Assembly (NCBI RefSeq): GCF_001422645.1
Contig: NZ_LMLR01000014.1
Coordinates: forward strand, 62,001 to 126,000
Source: Arthrobacter sp. Leaf69
Lineage (GTDB): Bacteria; Actinomycetota; Actinomycetes; Actinomycetales; Micrococcaceae
DNA: 64,000 nucleotides
Direction: 5' to 3'
The notes beneath the pieces are model-generated. The model saw only the letters and a list, made by a program, of their open reading frames with translations, was not told where the DNA came from and made no database searches. This document shows positions 1-7,770 of the stretch, one piece after another; positions within the stretch are counted from its first letter, which is position 1, and each line of letters starts with the position of its first letter. The translations under genes and the position numbers were made by a program.

Positions 1-701
1 CAGAAATCCGGTTCAGACCCGGCACCGGCCACGGCCTCGTCGAGGACCTCGCCCACGATCCGGAAGGCCTGCGAGGGCTGGTATCCCTTGCGGGCAAGCA
101 TTGAGGCCAGACGGCGCGTGATCTTGTCGCGCTCTGCGCGGTCCTCACCGCCGGTGAATCCCCGCAGCTTGCGCCCCACGAGCTCACGGGCCGCCGCTTC
201 TTCGTCGGCGTCGCTGAGCTGTTCCAGGGCGCTGGCCGCAGTGTGTTCGTCAATGCCCTTCTCGGCGAGTTCCCGCCGGAGGGCCCCTTTGGCGAGTTTA
301 CGGCTCTGGGACCGGGACCGTACCCACATGTCGGCAAAGTCGGCGTCGTCAACGAGCTTCACTTCTTCGAAGCGGTCCAGCACGGCCTCCGCGACGTCGT
401 CCGGGACGTTGCGCTCGGCAAGCTTCCGGGCGAGCTGCAGACGGCTCTTGGGCGAGTTGGTCAGCTGCCGCAGCACAATGGCGCGGGCCACCGCGGCGGG
501 ATCTGCGTCAGGATCCAGTTCCGGGGACGGCGCCCCTGCGACGCGAGAACCCGAGCCGCGAGGACCTGAGCCGCGTGAACTGCGAGACCCGCGTGAACTG
601 CGCCGGGGAGACCCGGCACGCGGGTCGGCACCGCCGCCCGGGTCAGGGCTCCACGGAAGGAACCCCGACCCTGTGCCGGCTCCGGCGTTAGAAGCCGTCA
701 A
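1..701 (-). CDS. recX: Regulatory protein RecX (3' end outside window)
   Basis: RecX binds RecA and RecA filaments and damps recombinase activity, in the cytoplasm. The minus-strand frame reads a variable Gly/Ser/Arg-rich N-terminus (about 75 residues) followed by a RecX-type helical repeat domain, with recognisable stretches such as [33 protein letters not shown] and [13 protein letters not shown]. The likely start is a TTG at 701 that overlaps the end of recA by 14 bp in another frame, giving [12 protein letters not shown]; this fits translational coupling with recA, the usual actinobacterial arrangement. The reading frame is still open at base 1, so the last residues are missing. Function is well supported; the start is inferred. 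Confidence 0.85.
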   Translation of the reverse strand, partial: MTASNAGAGTGSGFLPWSPDPGGGADPRAGSPRRSSRGSRSSRGSGPRGSGSRVAGAPSPELDPDADPAAVARAIVLRQLTNSPKSRLQLARKLAERNVPDDVAEAVLDRFEEVKLVDDADFADMWVRSRSQSRKLAKGALRRELAEKGIDEHTAASALEQLSDADEEAAARELVGRKLRGFTGGEDRAERDKITRRLASMLARKGYQPSQAFRIVGEVLDEAVAGAGSEPDF

Positions 702-1740
702 CGGCCTTCAGCTTCGGAGATTCTTCGGTCTCGGCGGGGGCCTTCACGCCGACGCCCAGCTTCTCCTTGATGAGCCGTTCGAGCTCGGCGGCCAGTTCCG
801 GGTTGTCGCGCAGGAAGCGGCGGGAGTTCTCCATGCCCTGGCCCAGCTGGTCACCGTCGTAGGTGAACCAGGAGCCGGACTTCTTGATCAGGCCGTGCTC
901 GACACCCATGTCGATGATGCCGCCTTCACGCGAGATGCCCTGGCCGTAAATGATGTCGAATTCGGCAATCTTGAAGGGCGGGGCCATCTTGTTCTTGACG
1001 ATCTTGGCCTTCGTGCGGTTGCCGACGGAGTCCGCGCCCTCCTTGAGGGTCTGGATCCGGCGGACGTCGATGCGGATGGAGGCGTAGAACTTCAGGGCCT
1101 TACCACCGGTGGTGGTTTCCGGGGAACCGAAGAAGACACCGATCTTCTCGCGCAGCTGGTTGATGAAGATGGCAGTGGTCTTGGTCTGGCTCAGGCGGCC
1201 GGTGATCTTTCGAAGGGCCTGGCTCATCAGGCGGGCCTGAAGGCCCACGTGGCTGTCGCCCATGTCGCCTTCGATTTCCGCCCGGGGAACGAGGGCCGCG
1301 ACCGAGTCGATGACGATGACGTCAAGGGAGCCGGAGCCGATGAGCATATCCATGATTTCGAGCGCCTGCTCGCCGGTGTCCGGCTGGGAGACCAACAGGG
1401 CGTCGGTGTCGACGCCCAGCTTGGCGGCATATTCCGGGTCCAAGGCGTGTTCGGCGTCGATGAAGGCGGCGATGCCGCCCTGGCGCTGGGCGTTGGCGAC
1501 GGCGTGCAGCGCCACGGTGGTCTTACCGGAGGATTCCGGCCCGTAGATCTCCACAACACGGCCGCGGGGCAGGCCGCCAATTCCCAGGGCGACGTCCAGC
1601 GCGATGGAGCCGGTCGGGATGACCTCGATGGGCGCACGGACTTCGTCACCGAGGCGCATGACCGAGCCCTTGCCGAACTGCTTGTCAATCTGGGCAAGCG
1701 CTGCGTCGAGCGCCTTCTGGCGATCCGGGGCTGCGGCCAT
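688..1740 (-). CDS. recA: Recombinase RecA
   Basis: DNA-dependent ATPase that forms the strand-exchange filament and stimulates LexA self-cleavage. The protein is 350 residues, normal for the family. Walker A GPESSGKT lies at residues 67-74; [20 protein letters not shown] (loop L2 region) and the [19 protein letters not shown] stretch are intact. There is no intein. The start ATG at 1740 has a GAGGTG ribosome binding site about 7 nt upstream. Upstream lie about 280 non-coding bases with an SOS box (1947-1962) and two sets of short direct repeats, so expression is expected to be LexA-controlled. recX follows with a 14-bp overlap. Confidence 0.98.
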   Translation of the reverse strand: MAAAPDRQKALDAALAQIDKQFGKGSVMRLGDEVRAPIEVIPTGSIALDVALGIGGLPRGRVVEIYGPESSGKTTVALHAVANAQRQGGIAAFIDAEHALDPEYAAKLGVDTDALLVSQPDTGEQALEIMDMLIGSGSLDVIVIDSVAALVPRAEIEGDMGDSHVGLQARLMSQALRKITGRLSQTKTTAIFINQLREKIGVFFGSPETTTGGKALKFYASIRIDVRRIQTLKEGADSVGNRTKAKIVKNKMAPPFKIAEFDIIYGQGISREGGIIDMGVEHGLIKKSGSWFTYDGDQLGQGMENSRRFLRDNPELAAELERLIKEKLGVGVKAPAETEESPKLKAVDGF

Positions 1741-1801
1741 GGTTCACACCTCTAATACTTTCTCGCTGGGGAGGGACCGTTGCCGGCCCCGGGTAGTGTT
1801 C

Positions 1802-1823
1802 GTGATCAGTGCTAGTGATCAGT
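1802..1823. repeat. Direct repeat in recA leader
   Basis: Two copies of GTGATCAGT (1802-1810 and 1815-1823) lie 13 bp apart in the recA 5' region. Each contains the palindrome TGATCA. They sit between the SOS box and the recA start, so they would be in the transcript leader or at a second promoter. Role unknown. Confidence 0.6.
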
Positions 1824-1881
1824 TTCTGTCATTACTGAAGCTACTGGCACCCACCGACAGAGTTGCCTGACTGCCCCGTGC

Positions 1882-1922
1882 ATGTGGAAAACGTGTATGT
1901 GGAAAACGTACATGTGGAAAAC
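1882..1922. repeat. Three 15-bp-spaced repeats of ATGTGGAAAAC
   Basis: ATGTGGAAAAC occurs at 1882-1892, 1897-1907 and 1912-1922, an exact 15-bp period. The reverse complement contains TTTTCCACA, one base away from the E. coli DnaA box TTATCCACA and close to the actinobacterial TTGTCCACA. The array lies between the recA SOS box and the recA start. DnaA binding is only a guess. Confidence 0.6.
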
Positions 1923-1946
1923 ACTCTGAAAAAAGCATAGTCCTAC

Positions 1947-1962
1947 CCGAACAGATATTCGA
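1947..1962 (-). promoter_or_regulatory. SOS box (LexA operator) upstream of recA
   Basis: Plus-strand CCGAACAGATATTCGA matches 10 of 12 defined positions of the actinobacterial LexA operator TCGAAC-N4-GTTCGA. It lies about 207 bp upstream of recA, between recA and the DUF3046 gene. On the recA sense strand it reads TCGAATATCTGTTCGG, differing in only two of 16 bases from the box at 11705-11720, which supports both. Confidence 0.8.
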
Positions 1963-2019
1963 ACAATCGTGGCGGCGTGTCAGGTGTTTACTGCCGGGCC
2001 GGGGCTGAAGCGCCAGGAA

Positions 2020-2238
2020 TCAGCGGGGTTTGACGTCGCGGCCCAGCCGCCGCTCGGGCGGGACATCCTGGACGTCGCACAACGCCAGCCACACCTGCCG
2101 GGGCGGCACGCCTGCCCCCAGGGCCTGGTCGGCGGTCCGTCCGCCGACTCCCGCCAGGACCAGCGAGCTGCTGAGGACGCGGGAGTAGCCCGCCCCGAAT
2201 TCGTCATCCATAAGGCGCCAAAATTCACTGATTCGCAC
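2020..2238 (-). CDS. DUF3046 family protein
   Basis: Small protein of 72 residues starting MRISEFWRLMDDEFGAGYSR, with the conserved GGRT element and a VWLALCDVQDVPPERR C-terminus. These are the hallmarks of the DUF3046 family, found in actinobacteria next to recA. Its function is unknown. It lies on the same strand as recA, 279 bp upstream, with the recA SOS box between them, and it diverges from the MarR gene with only 35 bp between the two starts. Family assignment rests on motif recognition and on the conserved neighbourhood. Confidence 0.85.
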   Translation of the reverse strand: MRISEFWRLMDDEFGAGYSRVLSSSLVLAGVGGRTADQALGAGVPPRQVWLALCDVQDVPPERRLGRDVKPR

Positions 2239-2240
2239 CC

Positions 2241-2272
2241 CTAGAGTCTCTCACGATGCAGGAGGACTCTAG
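2241..2272. promoter_or_regulatory. Inverted repeat between DUF3046 and marR
   Basis: CTAGAGTC at 2241-2248 is mirrored perfectly by GACTCTAG at 2265-2272, separated by 16 bp. The repeat fills the 35-bp gap between two divergent starts and covers the marR ribosome binding site (GGAGGA, 2261-2266). It could be the operator of the adjacent MarR protein or a hairpin that masks the RBS. No experimental support is available from sequence alone. Confidence 0.5.
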
Positions 2273-2273
2273 A

Positions 2274-2792
2274 ATGGTTGCCATGAGCAACCCCGCCGAA
2301 GGCCCTGGGATCCCCGGCGGCACTGACGATTCCACCGAAGCGGCCCTGACCGCCGTCGAGCACCAGTTGAGCATGCTCTGGCGCCGCGCCCGGTCCATCT
2401 CCCATCACCTCTCCCGCCAGGTCCACCCGGACATGGAACCGGCAGCCTACGGGCTGCTTTCCGTGATCCGCCAACAGGGCGCGATCCGGCTGACCGAACT
2501 CGCGTCCAGCATCGGCGTCGGGAAGCCCTCGGTAAGCCGGCAGATCGCCTTTCTGGAACGCCTCGGCCTGGTGGCCAAGGAAGCCGACCCGCTCGACGGC
2601 CGCGCGCAGATGATCCGCCTGACCGCTATGGGCGAGGAGAAGATGCACGAGGTGCAGGACGCCCGGCGCGAAGTGTTCCGCGAACGGCTGGGCGAGTGGC
2701 CGCCGGAGGAACTGCAGACCCTGGCCCGCTATATCGCCAAGCTCAACGCCACCTACGAACGGGACGGGTTCCCCCGGGACGAACCGCAGTAG
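2274..2792 (+). CDS. MarR family transcriptional regulator
   Basis: Winged-helix DNA-binding protein of 172 residues. The centre has the MarR signature: a recognition helix region (LTELASSIGVGKPSVSRQIA) followed by a wing with DPLDGRAQMIRLT. MarR proteins act as dimers and usually repress a nearby gene or themselves in response to small phenolic or oxidant ligands. The start at 2274 is chosen because GGAGGA lies 7 nt upstream; an upstream ATG at 2256 would swallow that RBS. A perfect 8-bp inverted repeat overlaps the RBS and suggests autoregulation. No efflux pump or enzyme gene follows on the same strand, so the target is unclear. A strong terminator follows. Confidence 0.9.
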   Translation: MVAMSNPAEGPGIPGGTDDSTEAALTAVEHQLSMLWRRARSISHHLSRQVHPDMEPAAYGLLSVIRQQGAIRLTELASSIGVGKPSVSRQIAFLERLGLVAKEADPLDGRAQMIRLTAMGEEKMHEVQDARREVFRERLGEWPPEELQTLARYIAKLNATYERDGFPRDEPQ

Positions 2793-2820
2793 CCTGTTGC
2801 CCCGGCGCGGCCGGGCACGC

Positions 2821-2850
2821 AAAAAACCCCGGCACACCGCCGGGGTTTTC
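2821..2850. terminator. Bidirectional intrinsic terminator
   Basis: AAAACCCCGGC pairs with GCCGGGGTTTT around a 5-nt loop (ACACC), with an A-run before and a T-run after. It lies between the convergent marR and clgR-like genes and can serve both strands. Confidence 0.9.
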
Positions 2851-2872
2851 TGTCGAGTAGTGGGTGCCGGGG

Positions 2873-3325
2873 CTAGCGCGCCCCGGAAAGAAGGCCCTTG
2901 GCCAACTCTTCGTTGAGGTCCGTGTTGAGCTCACGGTCCAGGTCACGGCCGTAGCGCTGGGCAAACTCCTGCGGGACGGTGTCCGGAACAGCAACACCTT
3001 CGGCGACGGCCACACGGTCGCTGACTTCGCGAAGCATGCTGGAGAGCGGAACATCGAGGGCCGAGCAGATCGAGGAGAGGAGCTCCGAGGAAGCTTCCTT
3101 CTGGCCGCGCTCCACTTCACTCAGGTAGCCCAAGGAGACGCGGGCACTGTGCGAGACTTCGCGGAGGGTACGGCCCTGGCGTTGGCGGACATCGCGCAGC
3201 ACATCACCGATTTCGTGACGAAGTACAACCATCTTGCGCTCCTTCTGTTCGCTCTTAGCCTGATCGGCGAGGCCCACATCCTTCCAGCGGACAACGCCGT
3301 TAACGGATACGGGCTGCTTTACCAT
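2873..3325 (-). CDS. clgR: ClgR-type helix-turn-helix regulator
   Basis: Xre-type DNA-binding protein. The core [20 protein letters not shown]...[24 protein letters not shown] is the signature of ClgR, the actinobacterial activator of clp protease and other proteolysis or repair genes. The position after ftsK-pgsA-cinA and before DUF3046-recA is the conserved clgR locus. The listed start (3325) gives 150 residues with a 31-residue N-terminal extension of mostly G/C-ending codons; an internal ATG at 3232 with AAGGAG 6 nt upstream gives a 119-residue protein closer to the usual ClgR size. Which start is used is uncertain. Gene family is well supported. Confidence 0.85.
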   Translation of the reverse strand: MVKQPVSVNGVVRWKDVGLADQAKSEQKERKMVVLRHEIGDVLRDVRQRQGRTLREVSHSARVSLGYLSEVERGQKEASSELLSSICSALDVPLSSMLREVSDRVAVAEGVAVPDTVPQEFAQRYGRDLDRELNTDLNEELAKGLLSGAR

Positions 3326-3465
3326 CTGTATCGCCTTGCTCCCTCTTTGTGTCGAGCCCGCTGGTCAAAGCGGACACTGATGATGCTTTCATCCTAGGCG
3401 CCTCCCTTATTCGGAAGCGACACAATGTAACAACTATTAGGAATCGGTTTTTGTTCCCGGCTACT

Positions 3466-3978
3466 TTACGCCCGGTAGCTTACGGATGCCAGCGCTTCCA
3501 GCAGGCGTTCCAAGGCCGCCGCGCAGGCCTGGCCGCGGATTTCGGGCCGGTTGCCGTCGAAGCTGTACCCGAACGACGTCGCGCCCGCTGCGGTGGCGAC
3601 GCCGATGTAGACGGAGCCCACATCCTTGCCGCCGTGCGGCTCCGGTCCGGCGACGCCGGTCGTGGAGACGCCGATGTCGGCGCCGCAGACCCGGCGGGCG
3701 CCCTCGGCCATCGCCTCGGCGACACGTCCGTCGACGGCGCCGACGCTGTCCAGCAGCTCCCAGGGCACTCCCAGCACATTGGCCTTGACCGTGTTCTGGT
3801 AGGACACAACGCCGCCCTGGAGCATTCCGGAGGCGCCGGGCGTGTCCGCCAGGACGGCGGCGACCATGCCGGCGGTCAGCGATTCGGCGGTTGCCACGGT
3901 CTGGCCGCGGCGGATCGCTTCGGTAACTGCCTCTTCGGCCAGGTGATGCAGGTTGACCGTGTGGTGGGGATTGCTCAT
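3466..3978 (-). CDS. CinA C-terminal domain protein (NMN amidohydrolase type)
   Basis: Protein of 170 residues that matches the stand-alone C-terminal domain of CinA (competence/damage-inducible protein), with TVATAESLTAGMVAAVLADTPGAS, VVSYQNTVKANVLGV, VSTTGVAGPEPHGGKDVGSVYI. In several bacteria this domain is the PncC nicotinamide-nucleotide amidase, which returns NMN to the NAD cycle. The N-terminal molybdopterin-binding-like domain of full CinA is absent. The start ATG at 3978 overlaps the pgsA stop (ATGA), so translation is probably coupled. The enzymatic role is inferred from the family. Confidence 0.88.
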   Translation of the reverse strand: MSNPHHTVNLHHLAEEAVTEAIRRGQTVATAESLTAGMVAAVLADTPGASGMLQGGVVSYQNTVKANVLGVPWELLDSVGAVDGRVAEAMAEGARRVCGADIGVSTTGVAGPEPHGGKDVGSVYIGVATAAGATSFGYSFDGNRPEIRGQACAAALERLLEALASVSYRA

Positions 3979-4616
3979 GGCTTGCCGTCCTGGATCTTCT
4001 GTTGCCGGGCCCGGATGCCGCTGGCGCGCAGTTTGAGGGCCTCGATGACGTATTCGCCGCCGGTCCAGACAGTGATGGCGACGGCGACCAGCATGACCGC
4101 GAAGGCCACAAACCCGAGCCACGGTGCGATCGAGGCCAGCGGGAGGATGTACAGGAAGATGGCCACCGTCTGGATGACGGTCTTGAGTTTTCCGCCGCGC
4201 GACGCCGGGATCACGCCGTAGCGGATGACGAAGAAACGCAGGGCGGTGACGCCCCATTCACGGACCAGGATCAGGATGGTGACCCACCAGGGCAGCTCCC
4301 CCAGCAGCGAGAGCATCACCAGGGCCGAGCCGATCAGCAGCTTGTCGGCTATGGGGTCGGCGATCTTGCCGAAGTCCGTGACGAGGCCGCGGCTGCGGGC
4401 GATGTCGCCGTCGAGCTTGTCCGTGTAAATGGCGACGGCGAAGGTCGCCGCGGCGATCCAGCGCCAGACGCCGTTCTGGGCGACCAGTCCCGGTGCGTCG
4501 AGCAGGAGGAACCAGACGAAGAAGGGCACCATCACAATCCGCAGCATCGTCAGGATGTTGGGCAGGTTCCAGATCCGGGACGCGGATCCGGCACTGTTTG
4601 CTTCGGCGCTAGTCAC
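3975..4616 (-). CDS. pgsA: CDP-diacylglycerol-glycerol-3-phosphate 3-phosphatidyltransferase
   Basis: Integral membrane enzyme making phosphatidylglycerophosphate, the precursor of phosphatidylglycerol and cardiolipin. The 213-residue protein has several hydrophobic segments and the CDP-alcohol phosphotransferase motif D-G-X2-A-R-X8-G-X3-D-X3-D at residues 66-92 (from DKLDGDIARSRG to IADPIADK). NLPNILTMLRI near the N-terminus is typical of PgsA. It is 9 bp downstream of ftsK and overlaps the cinA-type gene by 4 bp, so ftsK-pgsA-cinA form one transcription unit. Actinobacteria have other CDP-alcohol transferases (PIP synthase, cardiolipin synthase), but the motif context and synteny favour PgsA. 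Confidence 0.93.
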   Translation of the reverse strand: MTSAEANSAGSASRIWNLPNILTMLRIVMVPFFVWFLLLDAPGLVAQNGVWRWIAAATFAVAIYTDKLDGDIARSRGLVTDFGKIADPIADKLLIGSALVMLSLLGELPWWVTILILVREWGVTALRFFVIRYGVIPASRGGKLKTVIQTVAIFLYILPLASIAPWLGFVAFAVMLVAVAITVWTGGEYVIEALKLRASGIRARQQKIQDGKP

Positions 4617-4625
4617 CTTCCTAGG

Positions 4626-7583
4626 CTACCGTCCGGTGAGCGACCAGGCGTCCTCGGAGCCGTCCTCATCATCTCCGGAGCCGCCGTCAGCGCCGTCGTA
4701 ATACTGGGCCTCCTGGGGCCGCCGGTCCAGGTCGGCAGCGACCAGGTCCTCCGCGTAGCCGCCCTGGGCGATGTTCGCGTTGGCGTTATCACTCAGCGCT
4801 GCGGTCTGGGAATCGGCGGCAGCGGGCATTTCCATGCCCTTCATGGCGGCGAGGACGGTGGCCAGGTCGTCGGGCTTGACCAGGACATCGCGGGCCTTGG
4901 AGCCCTCGGAGGGGCCCACCACACCCCGGGACTCGAGCAGGTCCATGAGCCGGCCGGCCTTCGCGAAGCCGACCCGAAGCTTCCGCTGCAGCATCGACGT
5001 GGAGCCGAACTGCGTCGTGACGACGAGCTCGGTGGCCTGCAGCAGGACCTCGAGGTCGTCTCCGATGTCGTCGTCGATCTGCTTCTTCGGCGCCTCGGGG
5101 GCGACGTCGTCGCGGTAGACGGCCTTGAGCTGGCCCTTGACGTGCTCCACCACCTTGTGGATTTCCGACTCCGTGACCCAGGCGCCCTGGACACGCATGG
5201 CCTTGGAGGCGCCCATCGGCAGGAAAAGGGCGTCGCCCTGGCCGATCAGCTTCTCGGCGCCGGGCTGGTCGAGGACCACGCGGGAGTCGGTGACGGAGGA
5301 CGTCGCGAACGCCATCCGGGACGGCACGTTGGCCTTGATCAGGCCGGTGACGACGTCGACGGAGGGCCGCTGCGTGGCGAGCACGAGGTGGATGCCGGCT
5401 GCACGGGCCAGTTGGGTGATGCGGACGATCGAATCTTCGACGTCGCGCGGGGCGACCATCATCAGGTCGGCGAGTTCGTCCACAATCACCAGGAGATACG
5501 GGTACGGCCGGATGACCCGCTTGGACCCCTCGGGCGGGTGGACCTTGCCGGCGCGGACGGCTTTGTTGAAGTCGTCGATGTGCTTGAAGCCGTAGTTGGC
5601 GAGGTCGTCGTAGCGGGCGTCCATCTCGCGGACCACCCACTGGAGGGCCTCGGCGGCCTTTTTGGGGTTGGTGATGATCGGGGTGATCAGGTGCGGCACA
5701 CCCTCGTAGGCGGTGAGTTCCACGCGTTTGGGGTCCACCATGACCATACGGACCTCGTCGGGCGTGGCGCGCATGAGGATGGAGGTGATCATCGAGTTCA
5801 CGAACGAGGACTTGCCGGCGCCGGTGGCGCCCGCGACCAGGAGGTGCGGCATCTTGGCGAGGTTCGCGACGACGTACCCGCCCTCGACGTCCTTGCCGAC
5901 GCCCATGACCATCGGGTGGTCGGTGCGCCGGGCGTTCTGGCTGCGCAGCACATCGCCCAGGGACACGGTTTCGCGGTCCGTGTTCGGGATCTCGATGCCG
6001 ATCGCCGACTTGCCCGGGATGGGGCTCAAAATACGCACGTCCGAGCTGGCGACGGCGTAGGAGATGTTCTTGGACAGTGCGGTGACGCGCTCCACCTTGG
6101 TGCCCGGGGAGAGCTCGATCTCGTAGCGGGTGACGGTGGGGCCGCGGCTGAAGCCGGTGACCTGGGCATCCACGTTGAACTGGTTCAGCGTTTCGGTCAG
6201 CGACGCGACGATCGCGTCGTTGGCCTCGGTGCGCTCCTTCGGGATGGAGCCCGGGGTCAGGACGTCCGACGCCGGGAGCGTGTACGTCACGTCGCCGGCG
6301 AGCGAGAGCTGTTCCGTGCGCTGCGGGATCGGCGTGGGCAGCGGCGCCGCTGCCACGGGGTTGGAGGGGACCTTCGCGGCGGCTGCGACGGCGGCAGCCG
6401 CGGGCGCGGGGGCGGCCGGGTTGAGTGACCCGGCGGCGACCATCCCGGGGGTGACGAGAGGGATGGCCTCGGTGGCGTTCTCCCCCGCTGCGGCGCTCCC
6501 GAGCCCCTGGGCTGCCTTGATCTTTTCGACGGCGATTTCGGCCTGGGTGGGACGGCGCACCCCGGGGGCGACCGGTTTGGCGGCGGACTTGGAGCCGGAT
6601 TTGCCGCCACCGGCGGCTTTCGCGGCCTCCGCTTCCTCGTCGGCAATGAGTGCGCGTTCGAAGGCCTCGTCGCCGACGTAGCCTTCGAGTCCGGCCTCGT
6701 CGTCCTGGTCCTTGCCGAAGAGGCGCCGGCGCTTCTTCTTCGCCGGGGCCGGGGCGTCGTTTTCGTAGAGGTAGCTGCGGTCGTGACCGTCGCCGTCGTG
6801 GTCGTCGCTGTACTGGTCCTGCAGGTCGATGCCCATGAGGTGTTCGTAGGCGCCGCGCAGCCGGCCGGGGATCGCGCCGAAGGGCGTGGCCGTGACGATC
6901 AGCAGGGACGTAAAGGCGAGCAGGCCGTAGACAGCCAGCGGGACGGCGGAATGGATGGCGGCCAGCGGGGCGGCGGCCAGGTATCCGAGCATGCCGCCGG
7001 CACGGCGCAACCCGTCGAACCCGTCAGCGACCGTCGGTTCCCCGCCAATGACGTGGGCGAGGCCGGAGCCGGCGAACGCCATGATCAGGAACCCGATGCC
7101 GATCCGGTTGTTGCCGCGGCCGTCGACGGGCTGGCGGAACAGCCGGAAGGCGCAGACGAACAGCATCAGCGGCAGCAGCAGCGCCATCCAGCCGAAGGTG
7201 CCGTTGACGATCCCGTAGACCATGTCCGGGAACCAGCCCTGGAATCCCCACCAGGCGAAGGTGGCAACGAACACACCGAGTGCCAGATTGAACAGGGCTG
7301 CGCCGTCGCGGCGGTCTTCGGGCGCGAGGTCGCTGACGTCGTAGCCGATCCGGCGGATGCCCGCCCCGAGGACGTGGGCAACGCCCAGCCAAGCGCCGGC
7401 CACAACCCGGACCAGCCAGGGCTGCTTGGGTTCGACGGCGGCCAGTTGGCGGGTGCGCGCGGTGCCCGTTGTTCCGGAGGACTTGGTGGTTTTGGATGCA
7501 GCCGGGCGGGAGCCCCGGGCCGCAGAGCTGCCTGATTTACCGCTGGAGTTTCCTCTTGGCGCGGAGGAAGTACGTGTCGCCAT
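4626..7583 (-). CDS. ftsK: DNA translocase FtsK/SpoIIIE
   Basis: Septal DNA pump that clears chromosome ends from the closing septum and activates XerCD. The 985-residue protein has a Ser/Thr/Lys-rich N-terminus, four membrane segments (about residues 70-240), a long Ala/Pro linker, then the motor: Walker A GATGAGKS near residue 584, Walker B LLVIVDELADLMM near 700, and the C-terminal gamma winged-helix domain (ATELVVTTQFGSTSMLQRKLRVG-type sequence from about 860) that reads KOPS. The open frame extends 36 codons further to 7691, but the ATG at 7583 (MATRTSSAPRG) fits the family better; its RBS is weak. pgsA follows 9 bp later. Confidence 0.96.
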   Translation of the reverse strand: MATRTSSAPRGNSSGKSGSSAARGSRPAASKTTKSSGTTGTARTRQLAAVEPKQPWLVRVVAGAWLGVAHVLGAGIRRIGYDVSDLAPEDRRDGAALFNLALGVFVATFAWWGFQGWFPDMVYGIVNGTFGWMALLLPLMLFVCAFRLFRQPVDGRGNNRIGIGFLIMAFAGSGLAHVIGGEPTVADGFDGLRRAGGMLGYLAAAPLAAIHSAVPLAVYGLLAFTSLLIVTATPFGAIPGRLRGAYEHLMGIDLQDQYSDDHDGDGHDRSYLYENDAPAPAKKKRRRLFGKDQDDEAGLEGYVGDEAFERALIADEEAEAAKAAGGGKSGSKSAAKPVAPGVRRPTQAEIAVEKIKAAQGLGSAAAGENATEAIPLVTPGMVAAGSLNPAAPAPAAAAVAAAAKVPSNPVAAAPLPTPIPQRTEQLSLAGDVTYTLPASDVLTPGSIPKERTEANDAIVASLTETLNQFNVDAQVTGFSRGPTVTRYEIELSPGTKVERVTALSKNISYAVASSDVRILSPIPGKSAIGIEIPNTDRETVSLGDVLRSQNARRTDHPMVMGVGKDVEGGYVVANLAKMPHLLVAGATGAGKSSFVNSMITSILMRATPDEVRMVMVDPKRVELTAYEGVPHLITPIITNPKKAAEALQWVVREMDARYDDLANYGFKHIDDFNKAVRAGKVHPPEGSKRVIRPYPYLLVIVDELADLMMVAPRDVEDSIVRITQLARAAGIHLVLATQRPSVDVVTGLIKANVPSRMAFATSSVTDSRVVLDQPGAEKLIGQGDALFLPMGASKAMRVQGAWVTESEIHKVVEHVKGQLKAVYRDDVAPEAPKKQIDDDIGDDLEVLLQATELVVTTQFGSTSMLQRKLRVGFAKAGRLMDLLESRGVVGPSEGSKARDVLVKPDDLATVLAAMKGMEMPAAADSQTAALSDNANANIAQGGYAEDLVAADLDRRPQEAQYYDGADGGSGDDEDGSEDAWSLTGR

Positions 7584-7667
7584 ACCCGCTACGGTACCCG
7601 ACTCCGGGCCGAATTCCGCGGATTTCCGGGCCTCCGAAGGGATCATGTTGCTGGCCTGACACGCAAA

Positions 7668-7723
7668 AACGGCCCTCCCGGCCCACCGCAAGCGCGAGGC
7701 TGCGGCAGGCCGGGAGGGCCGTT
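7668..7723 (-). terminator. Intrinsic terminator after rnj
   Basis: A 16-bp perfect stem (AACGGCCCTCCCGGCC at 7668-7683 with its complement at 7708-7723) followed on the minus strand by TTTTTGCG. It lies between rnj and ftsK and would end the rnj transcript, leaving ftsK to its own promoter. Confidence 0.9.
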
Positions 7724-7770
7724 GTGGTGCGTAGGGAGGCGTGTGGCCTCCAGCGCGTGGGACCGGGGAC

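Noticed and set aside
88..1755. 555-residue plus-strand open frame antisense to recA
   Set aside because: It mirrors the recA/recX codons in a high-GC genome, lacks an RBS and shows no family features; recA and recX explain the region.
2896..3400. ClgR-binding motif in front of clgR
   Set aside because: GTCCGCT followed by GCG was seen, but the spacing is wrong for the known ClgR site, so it is not reported as a feature.
4002..6428. 808-residue plus-strand frame antisense to ftsK and pgsA
   Set aside because: Spans two real genes and has the typical low-information antisense composition; no domain recognised.
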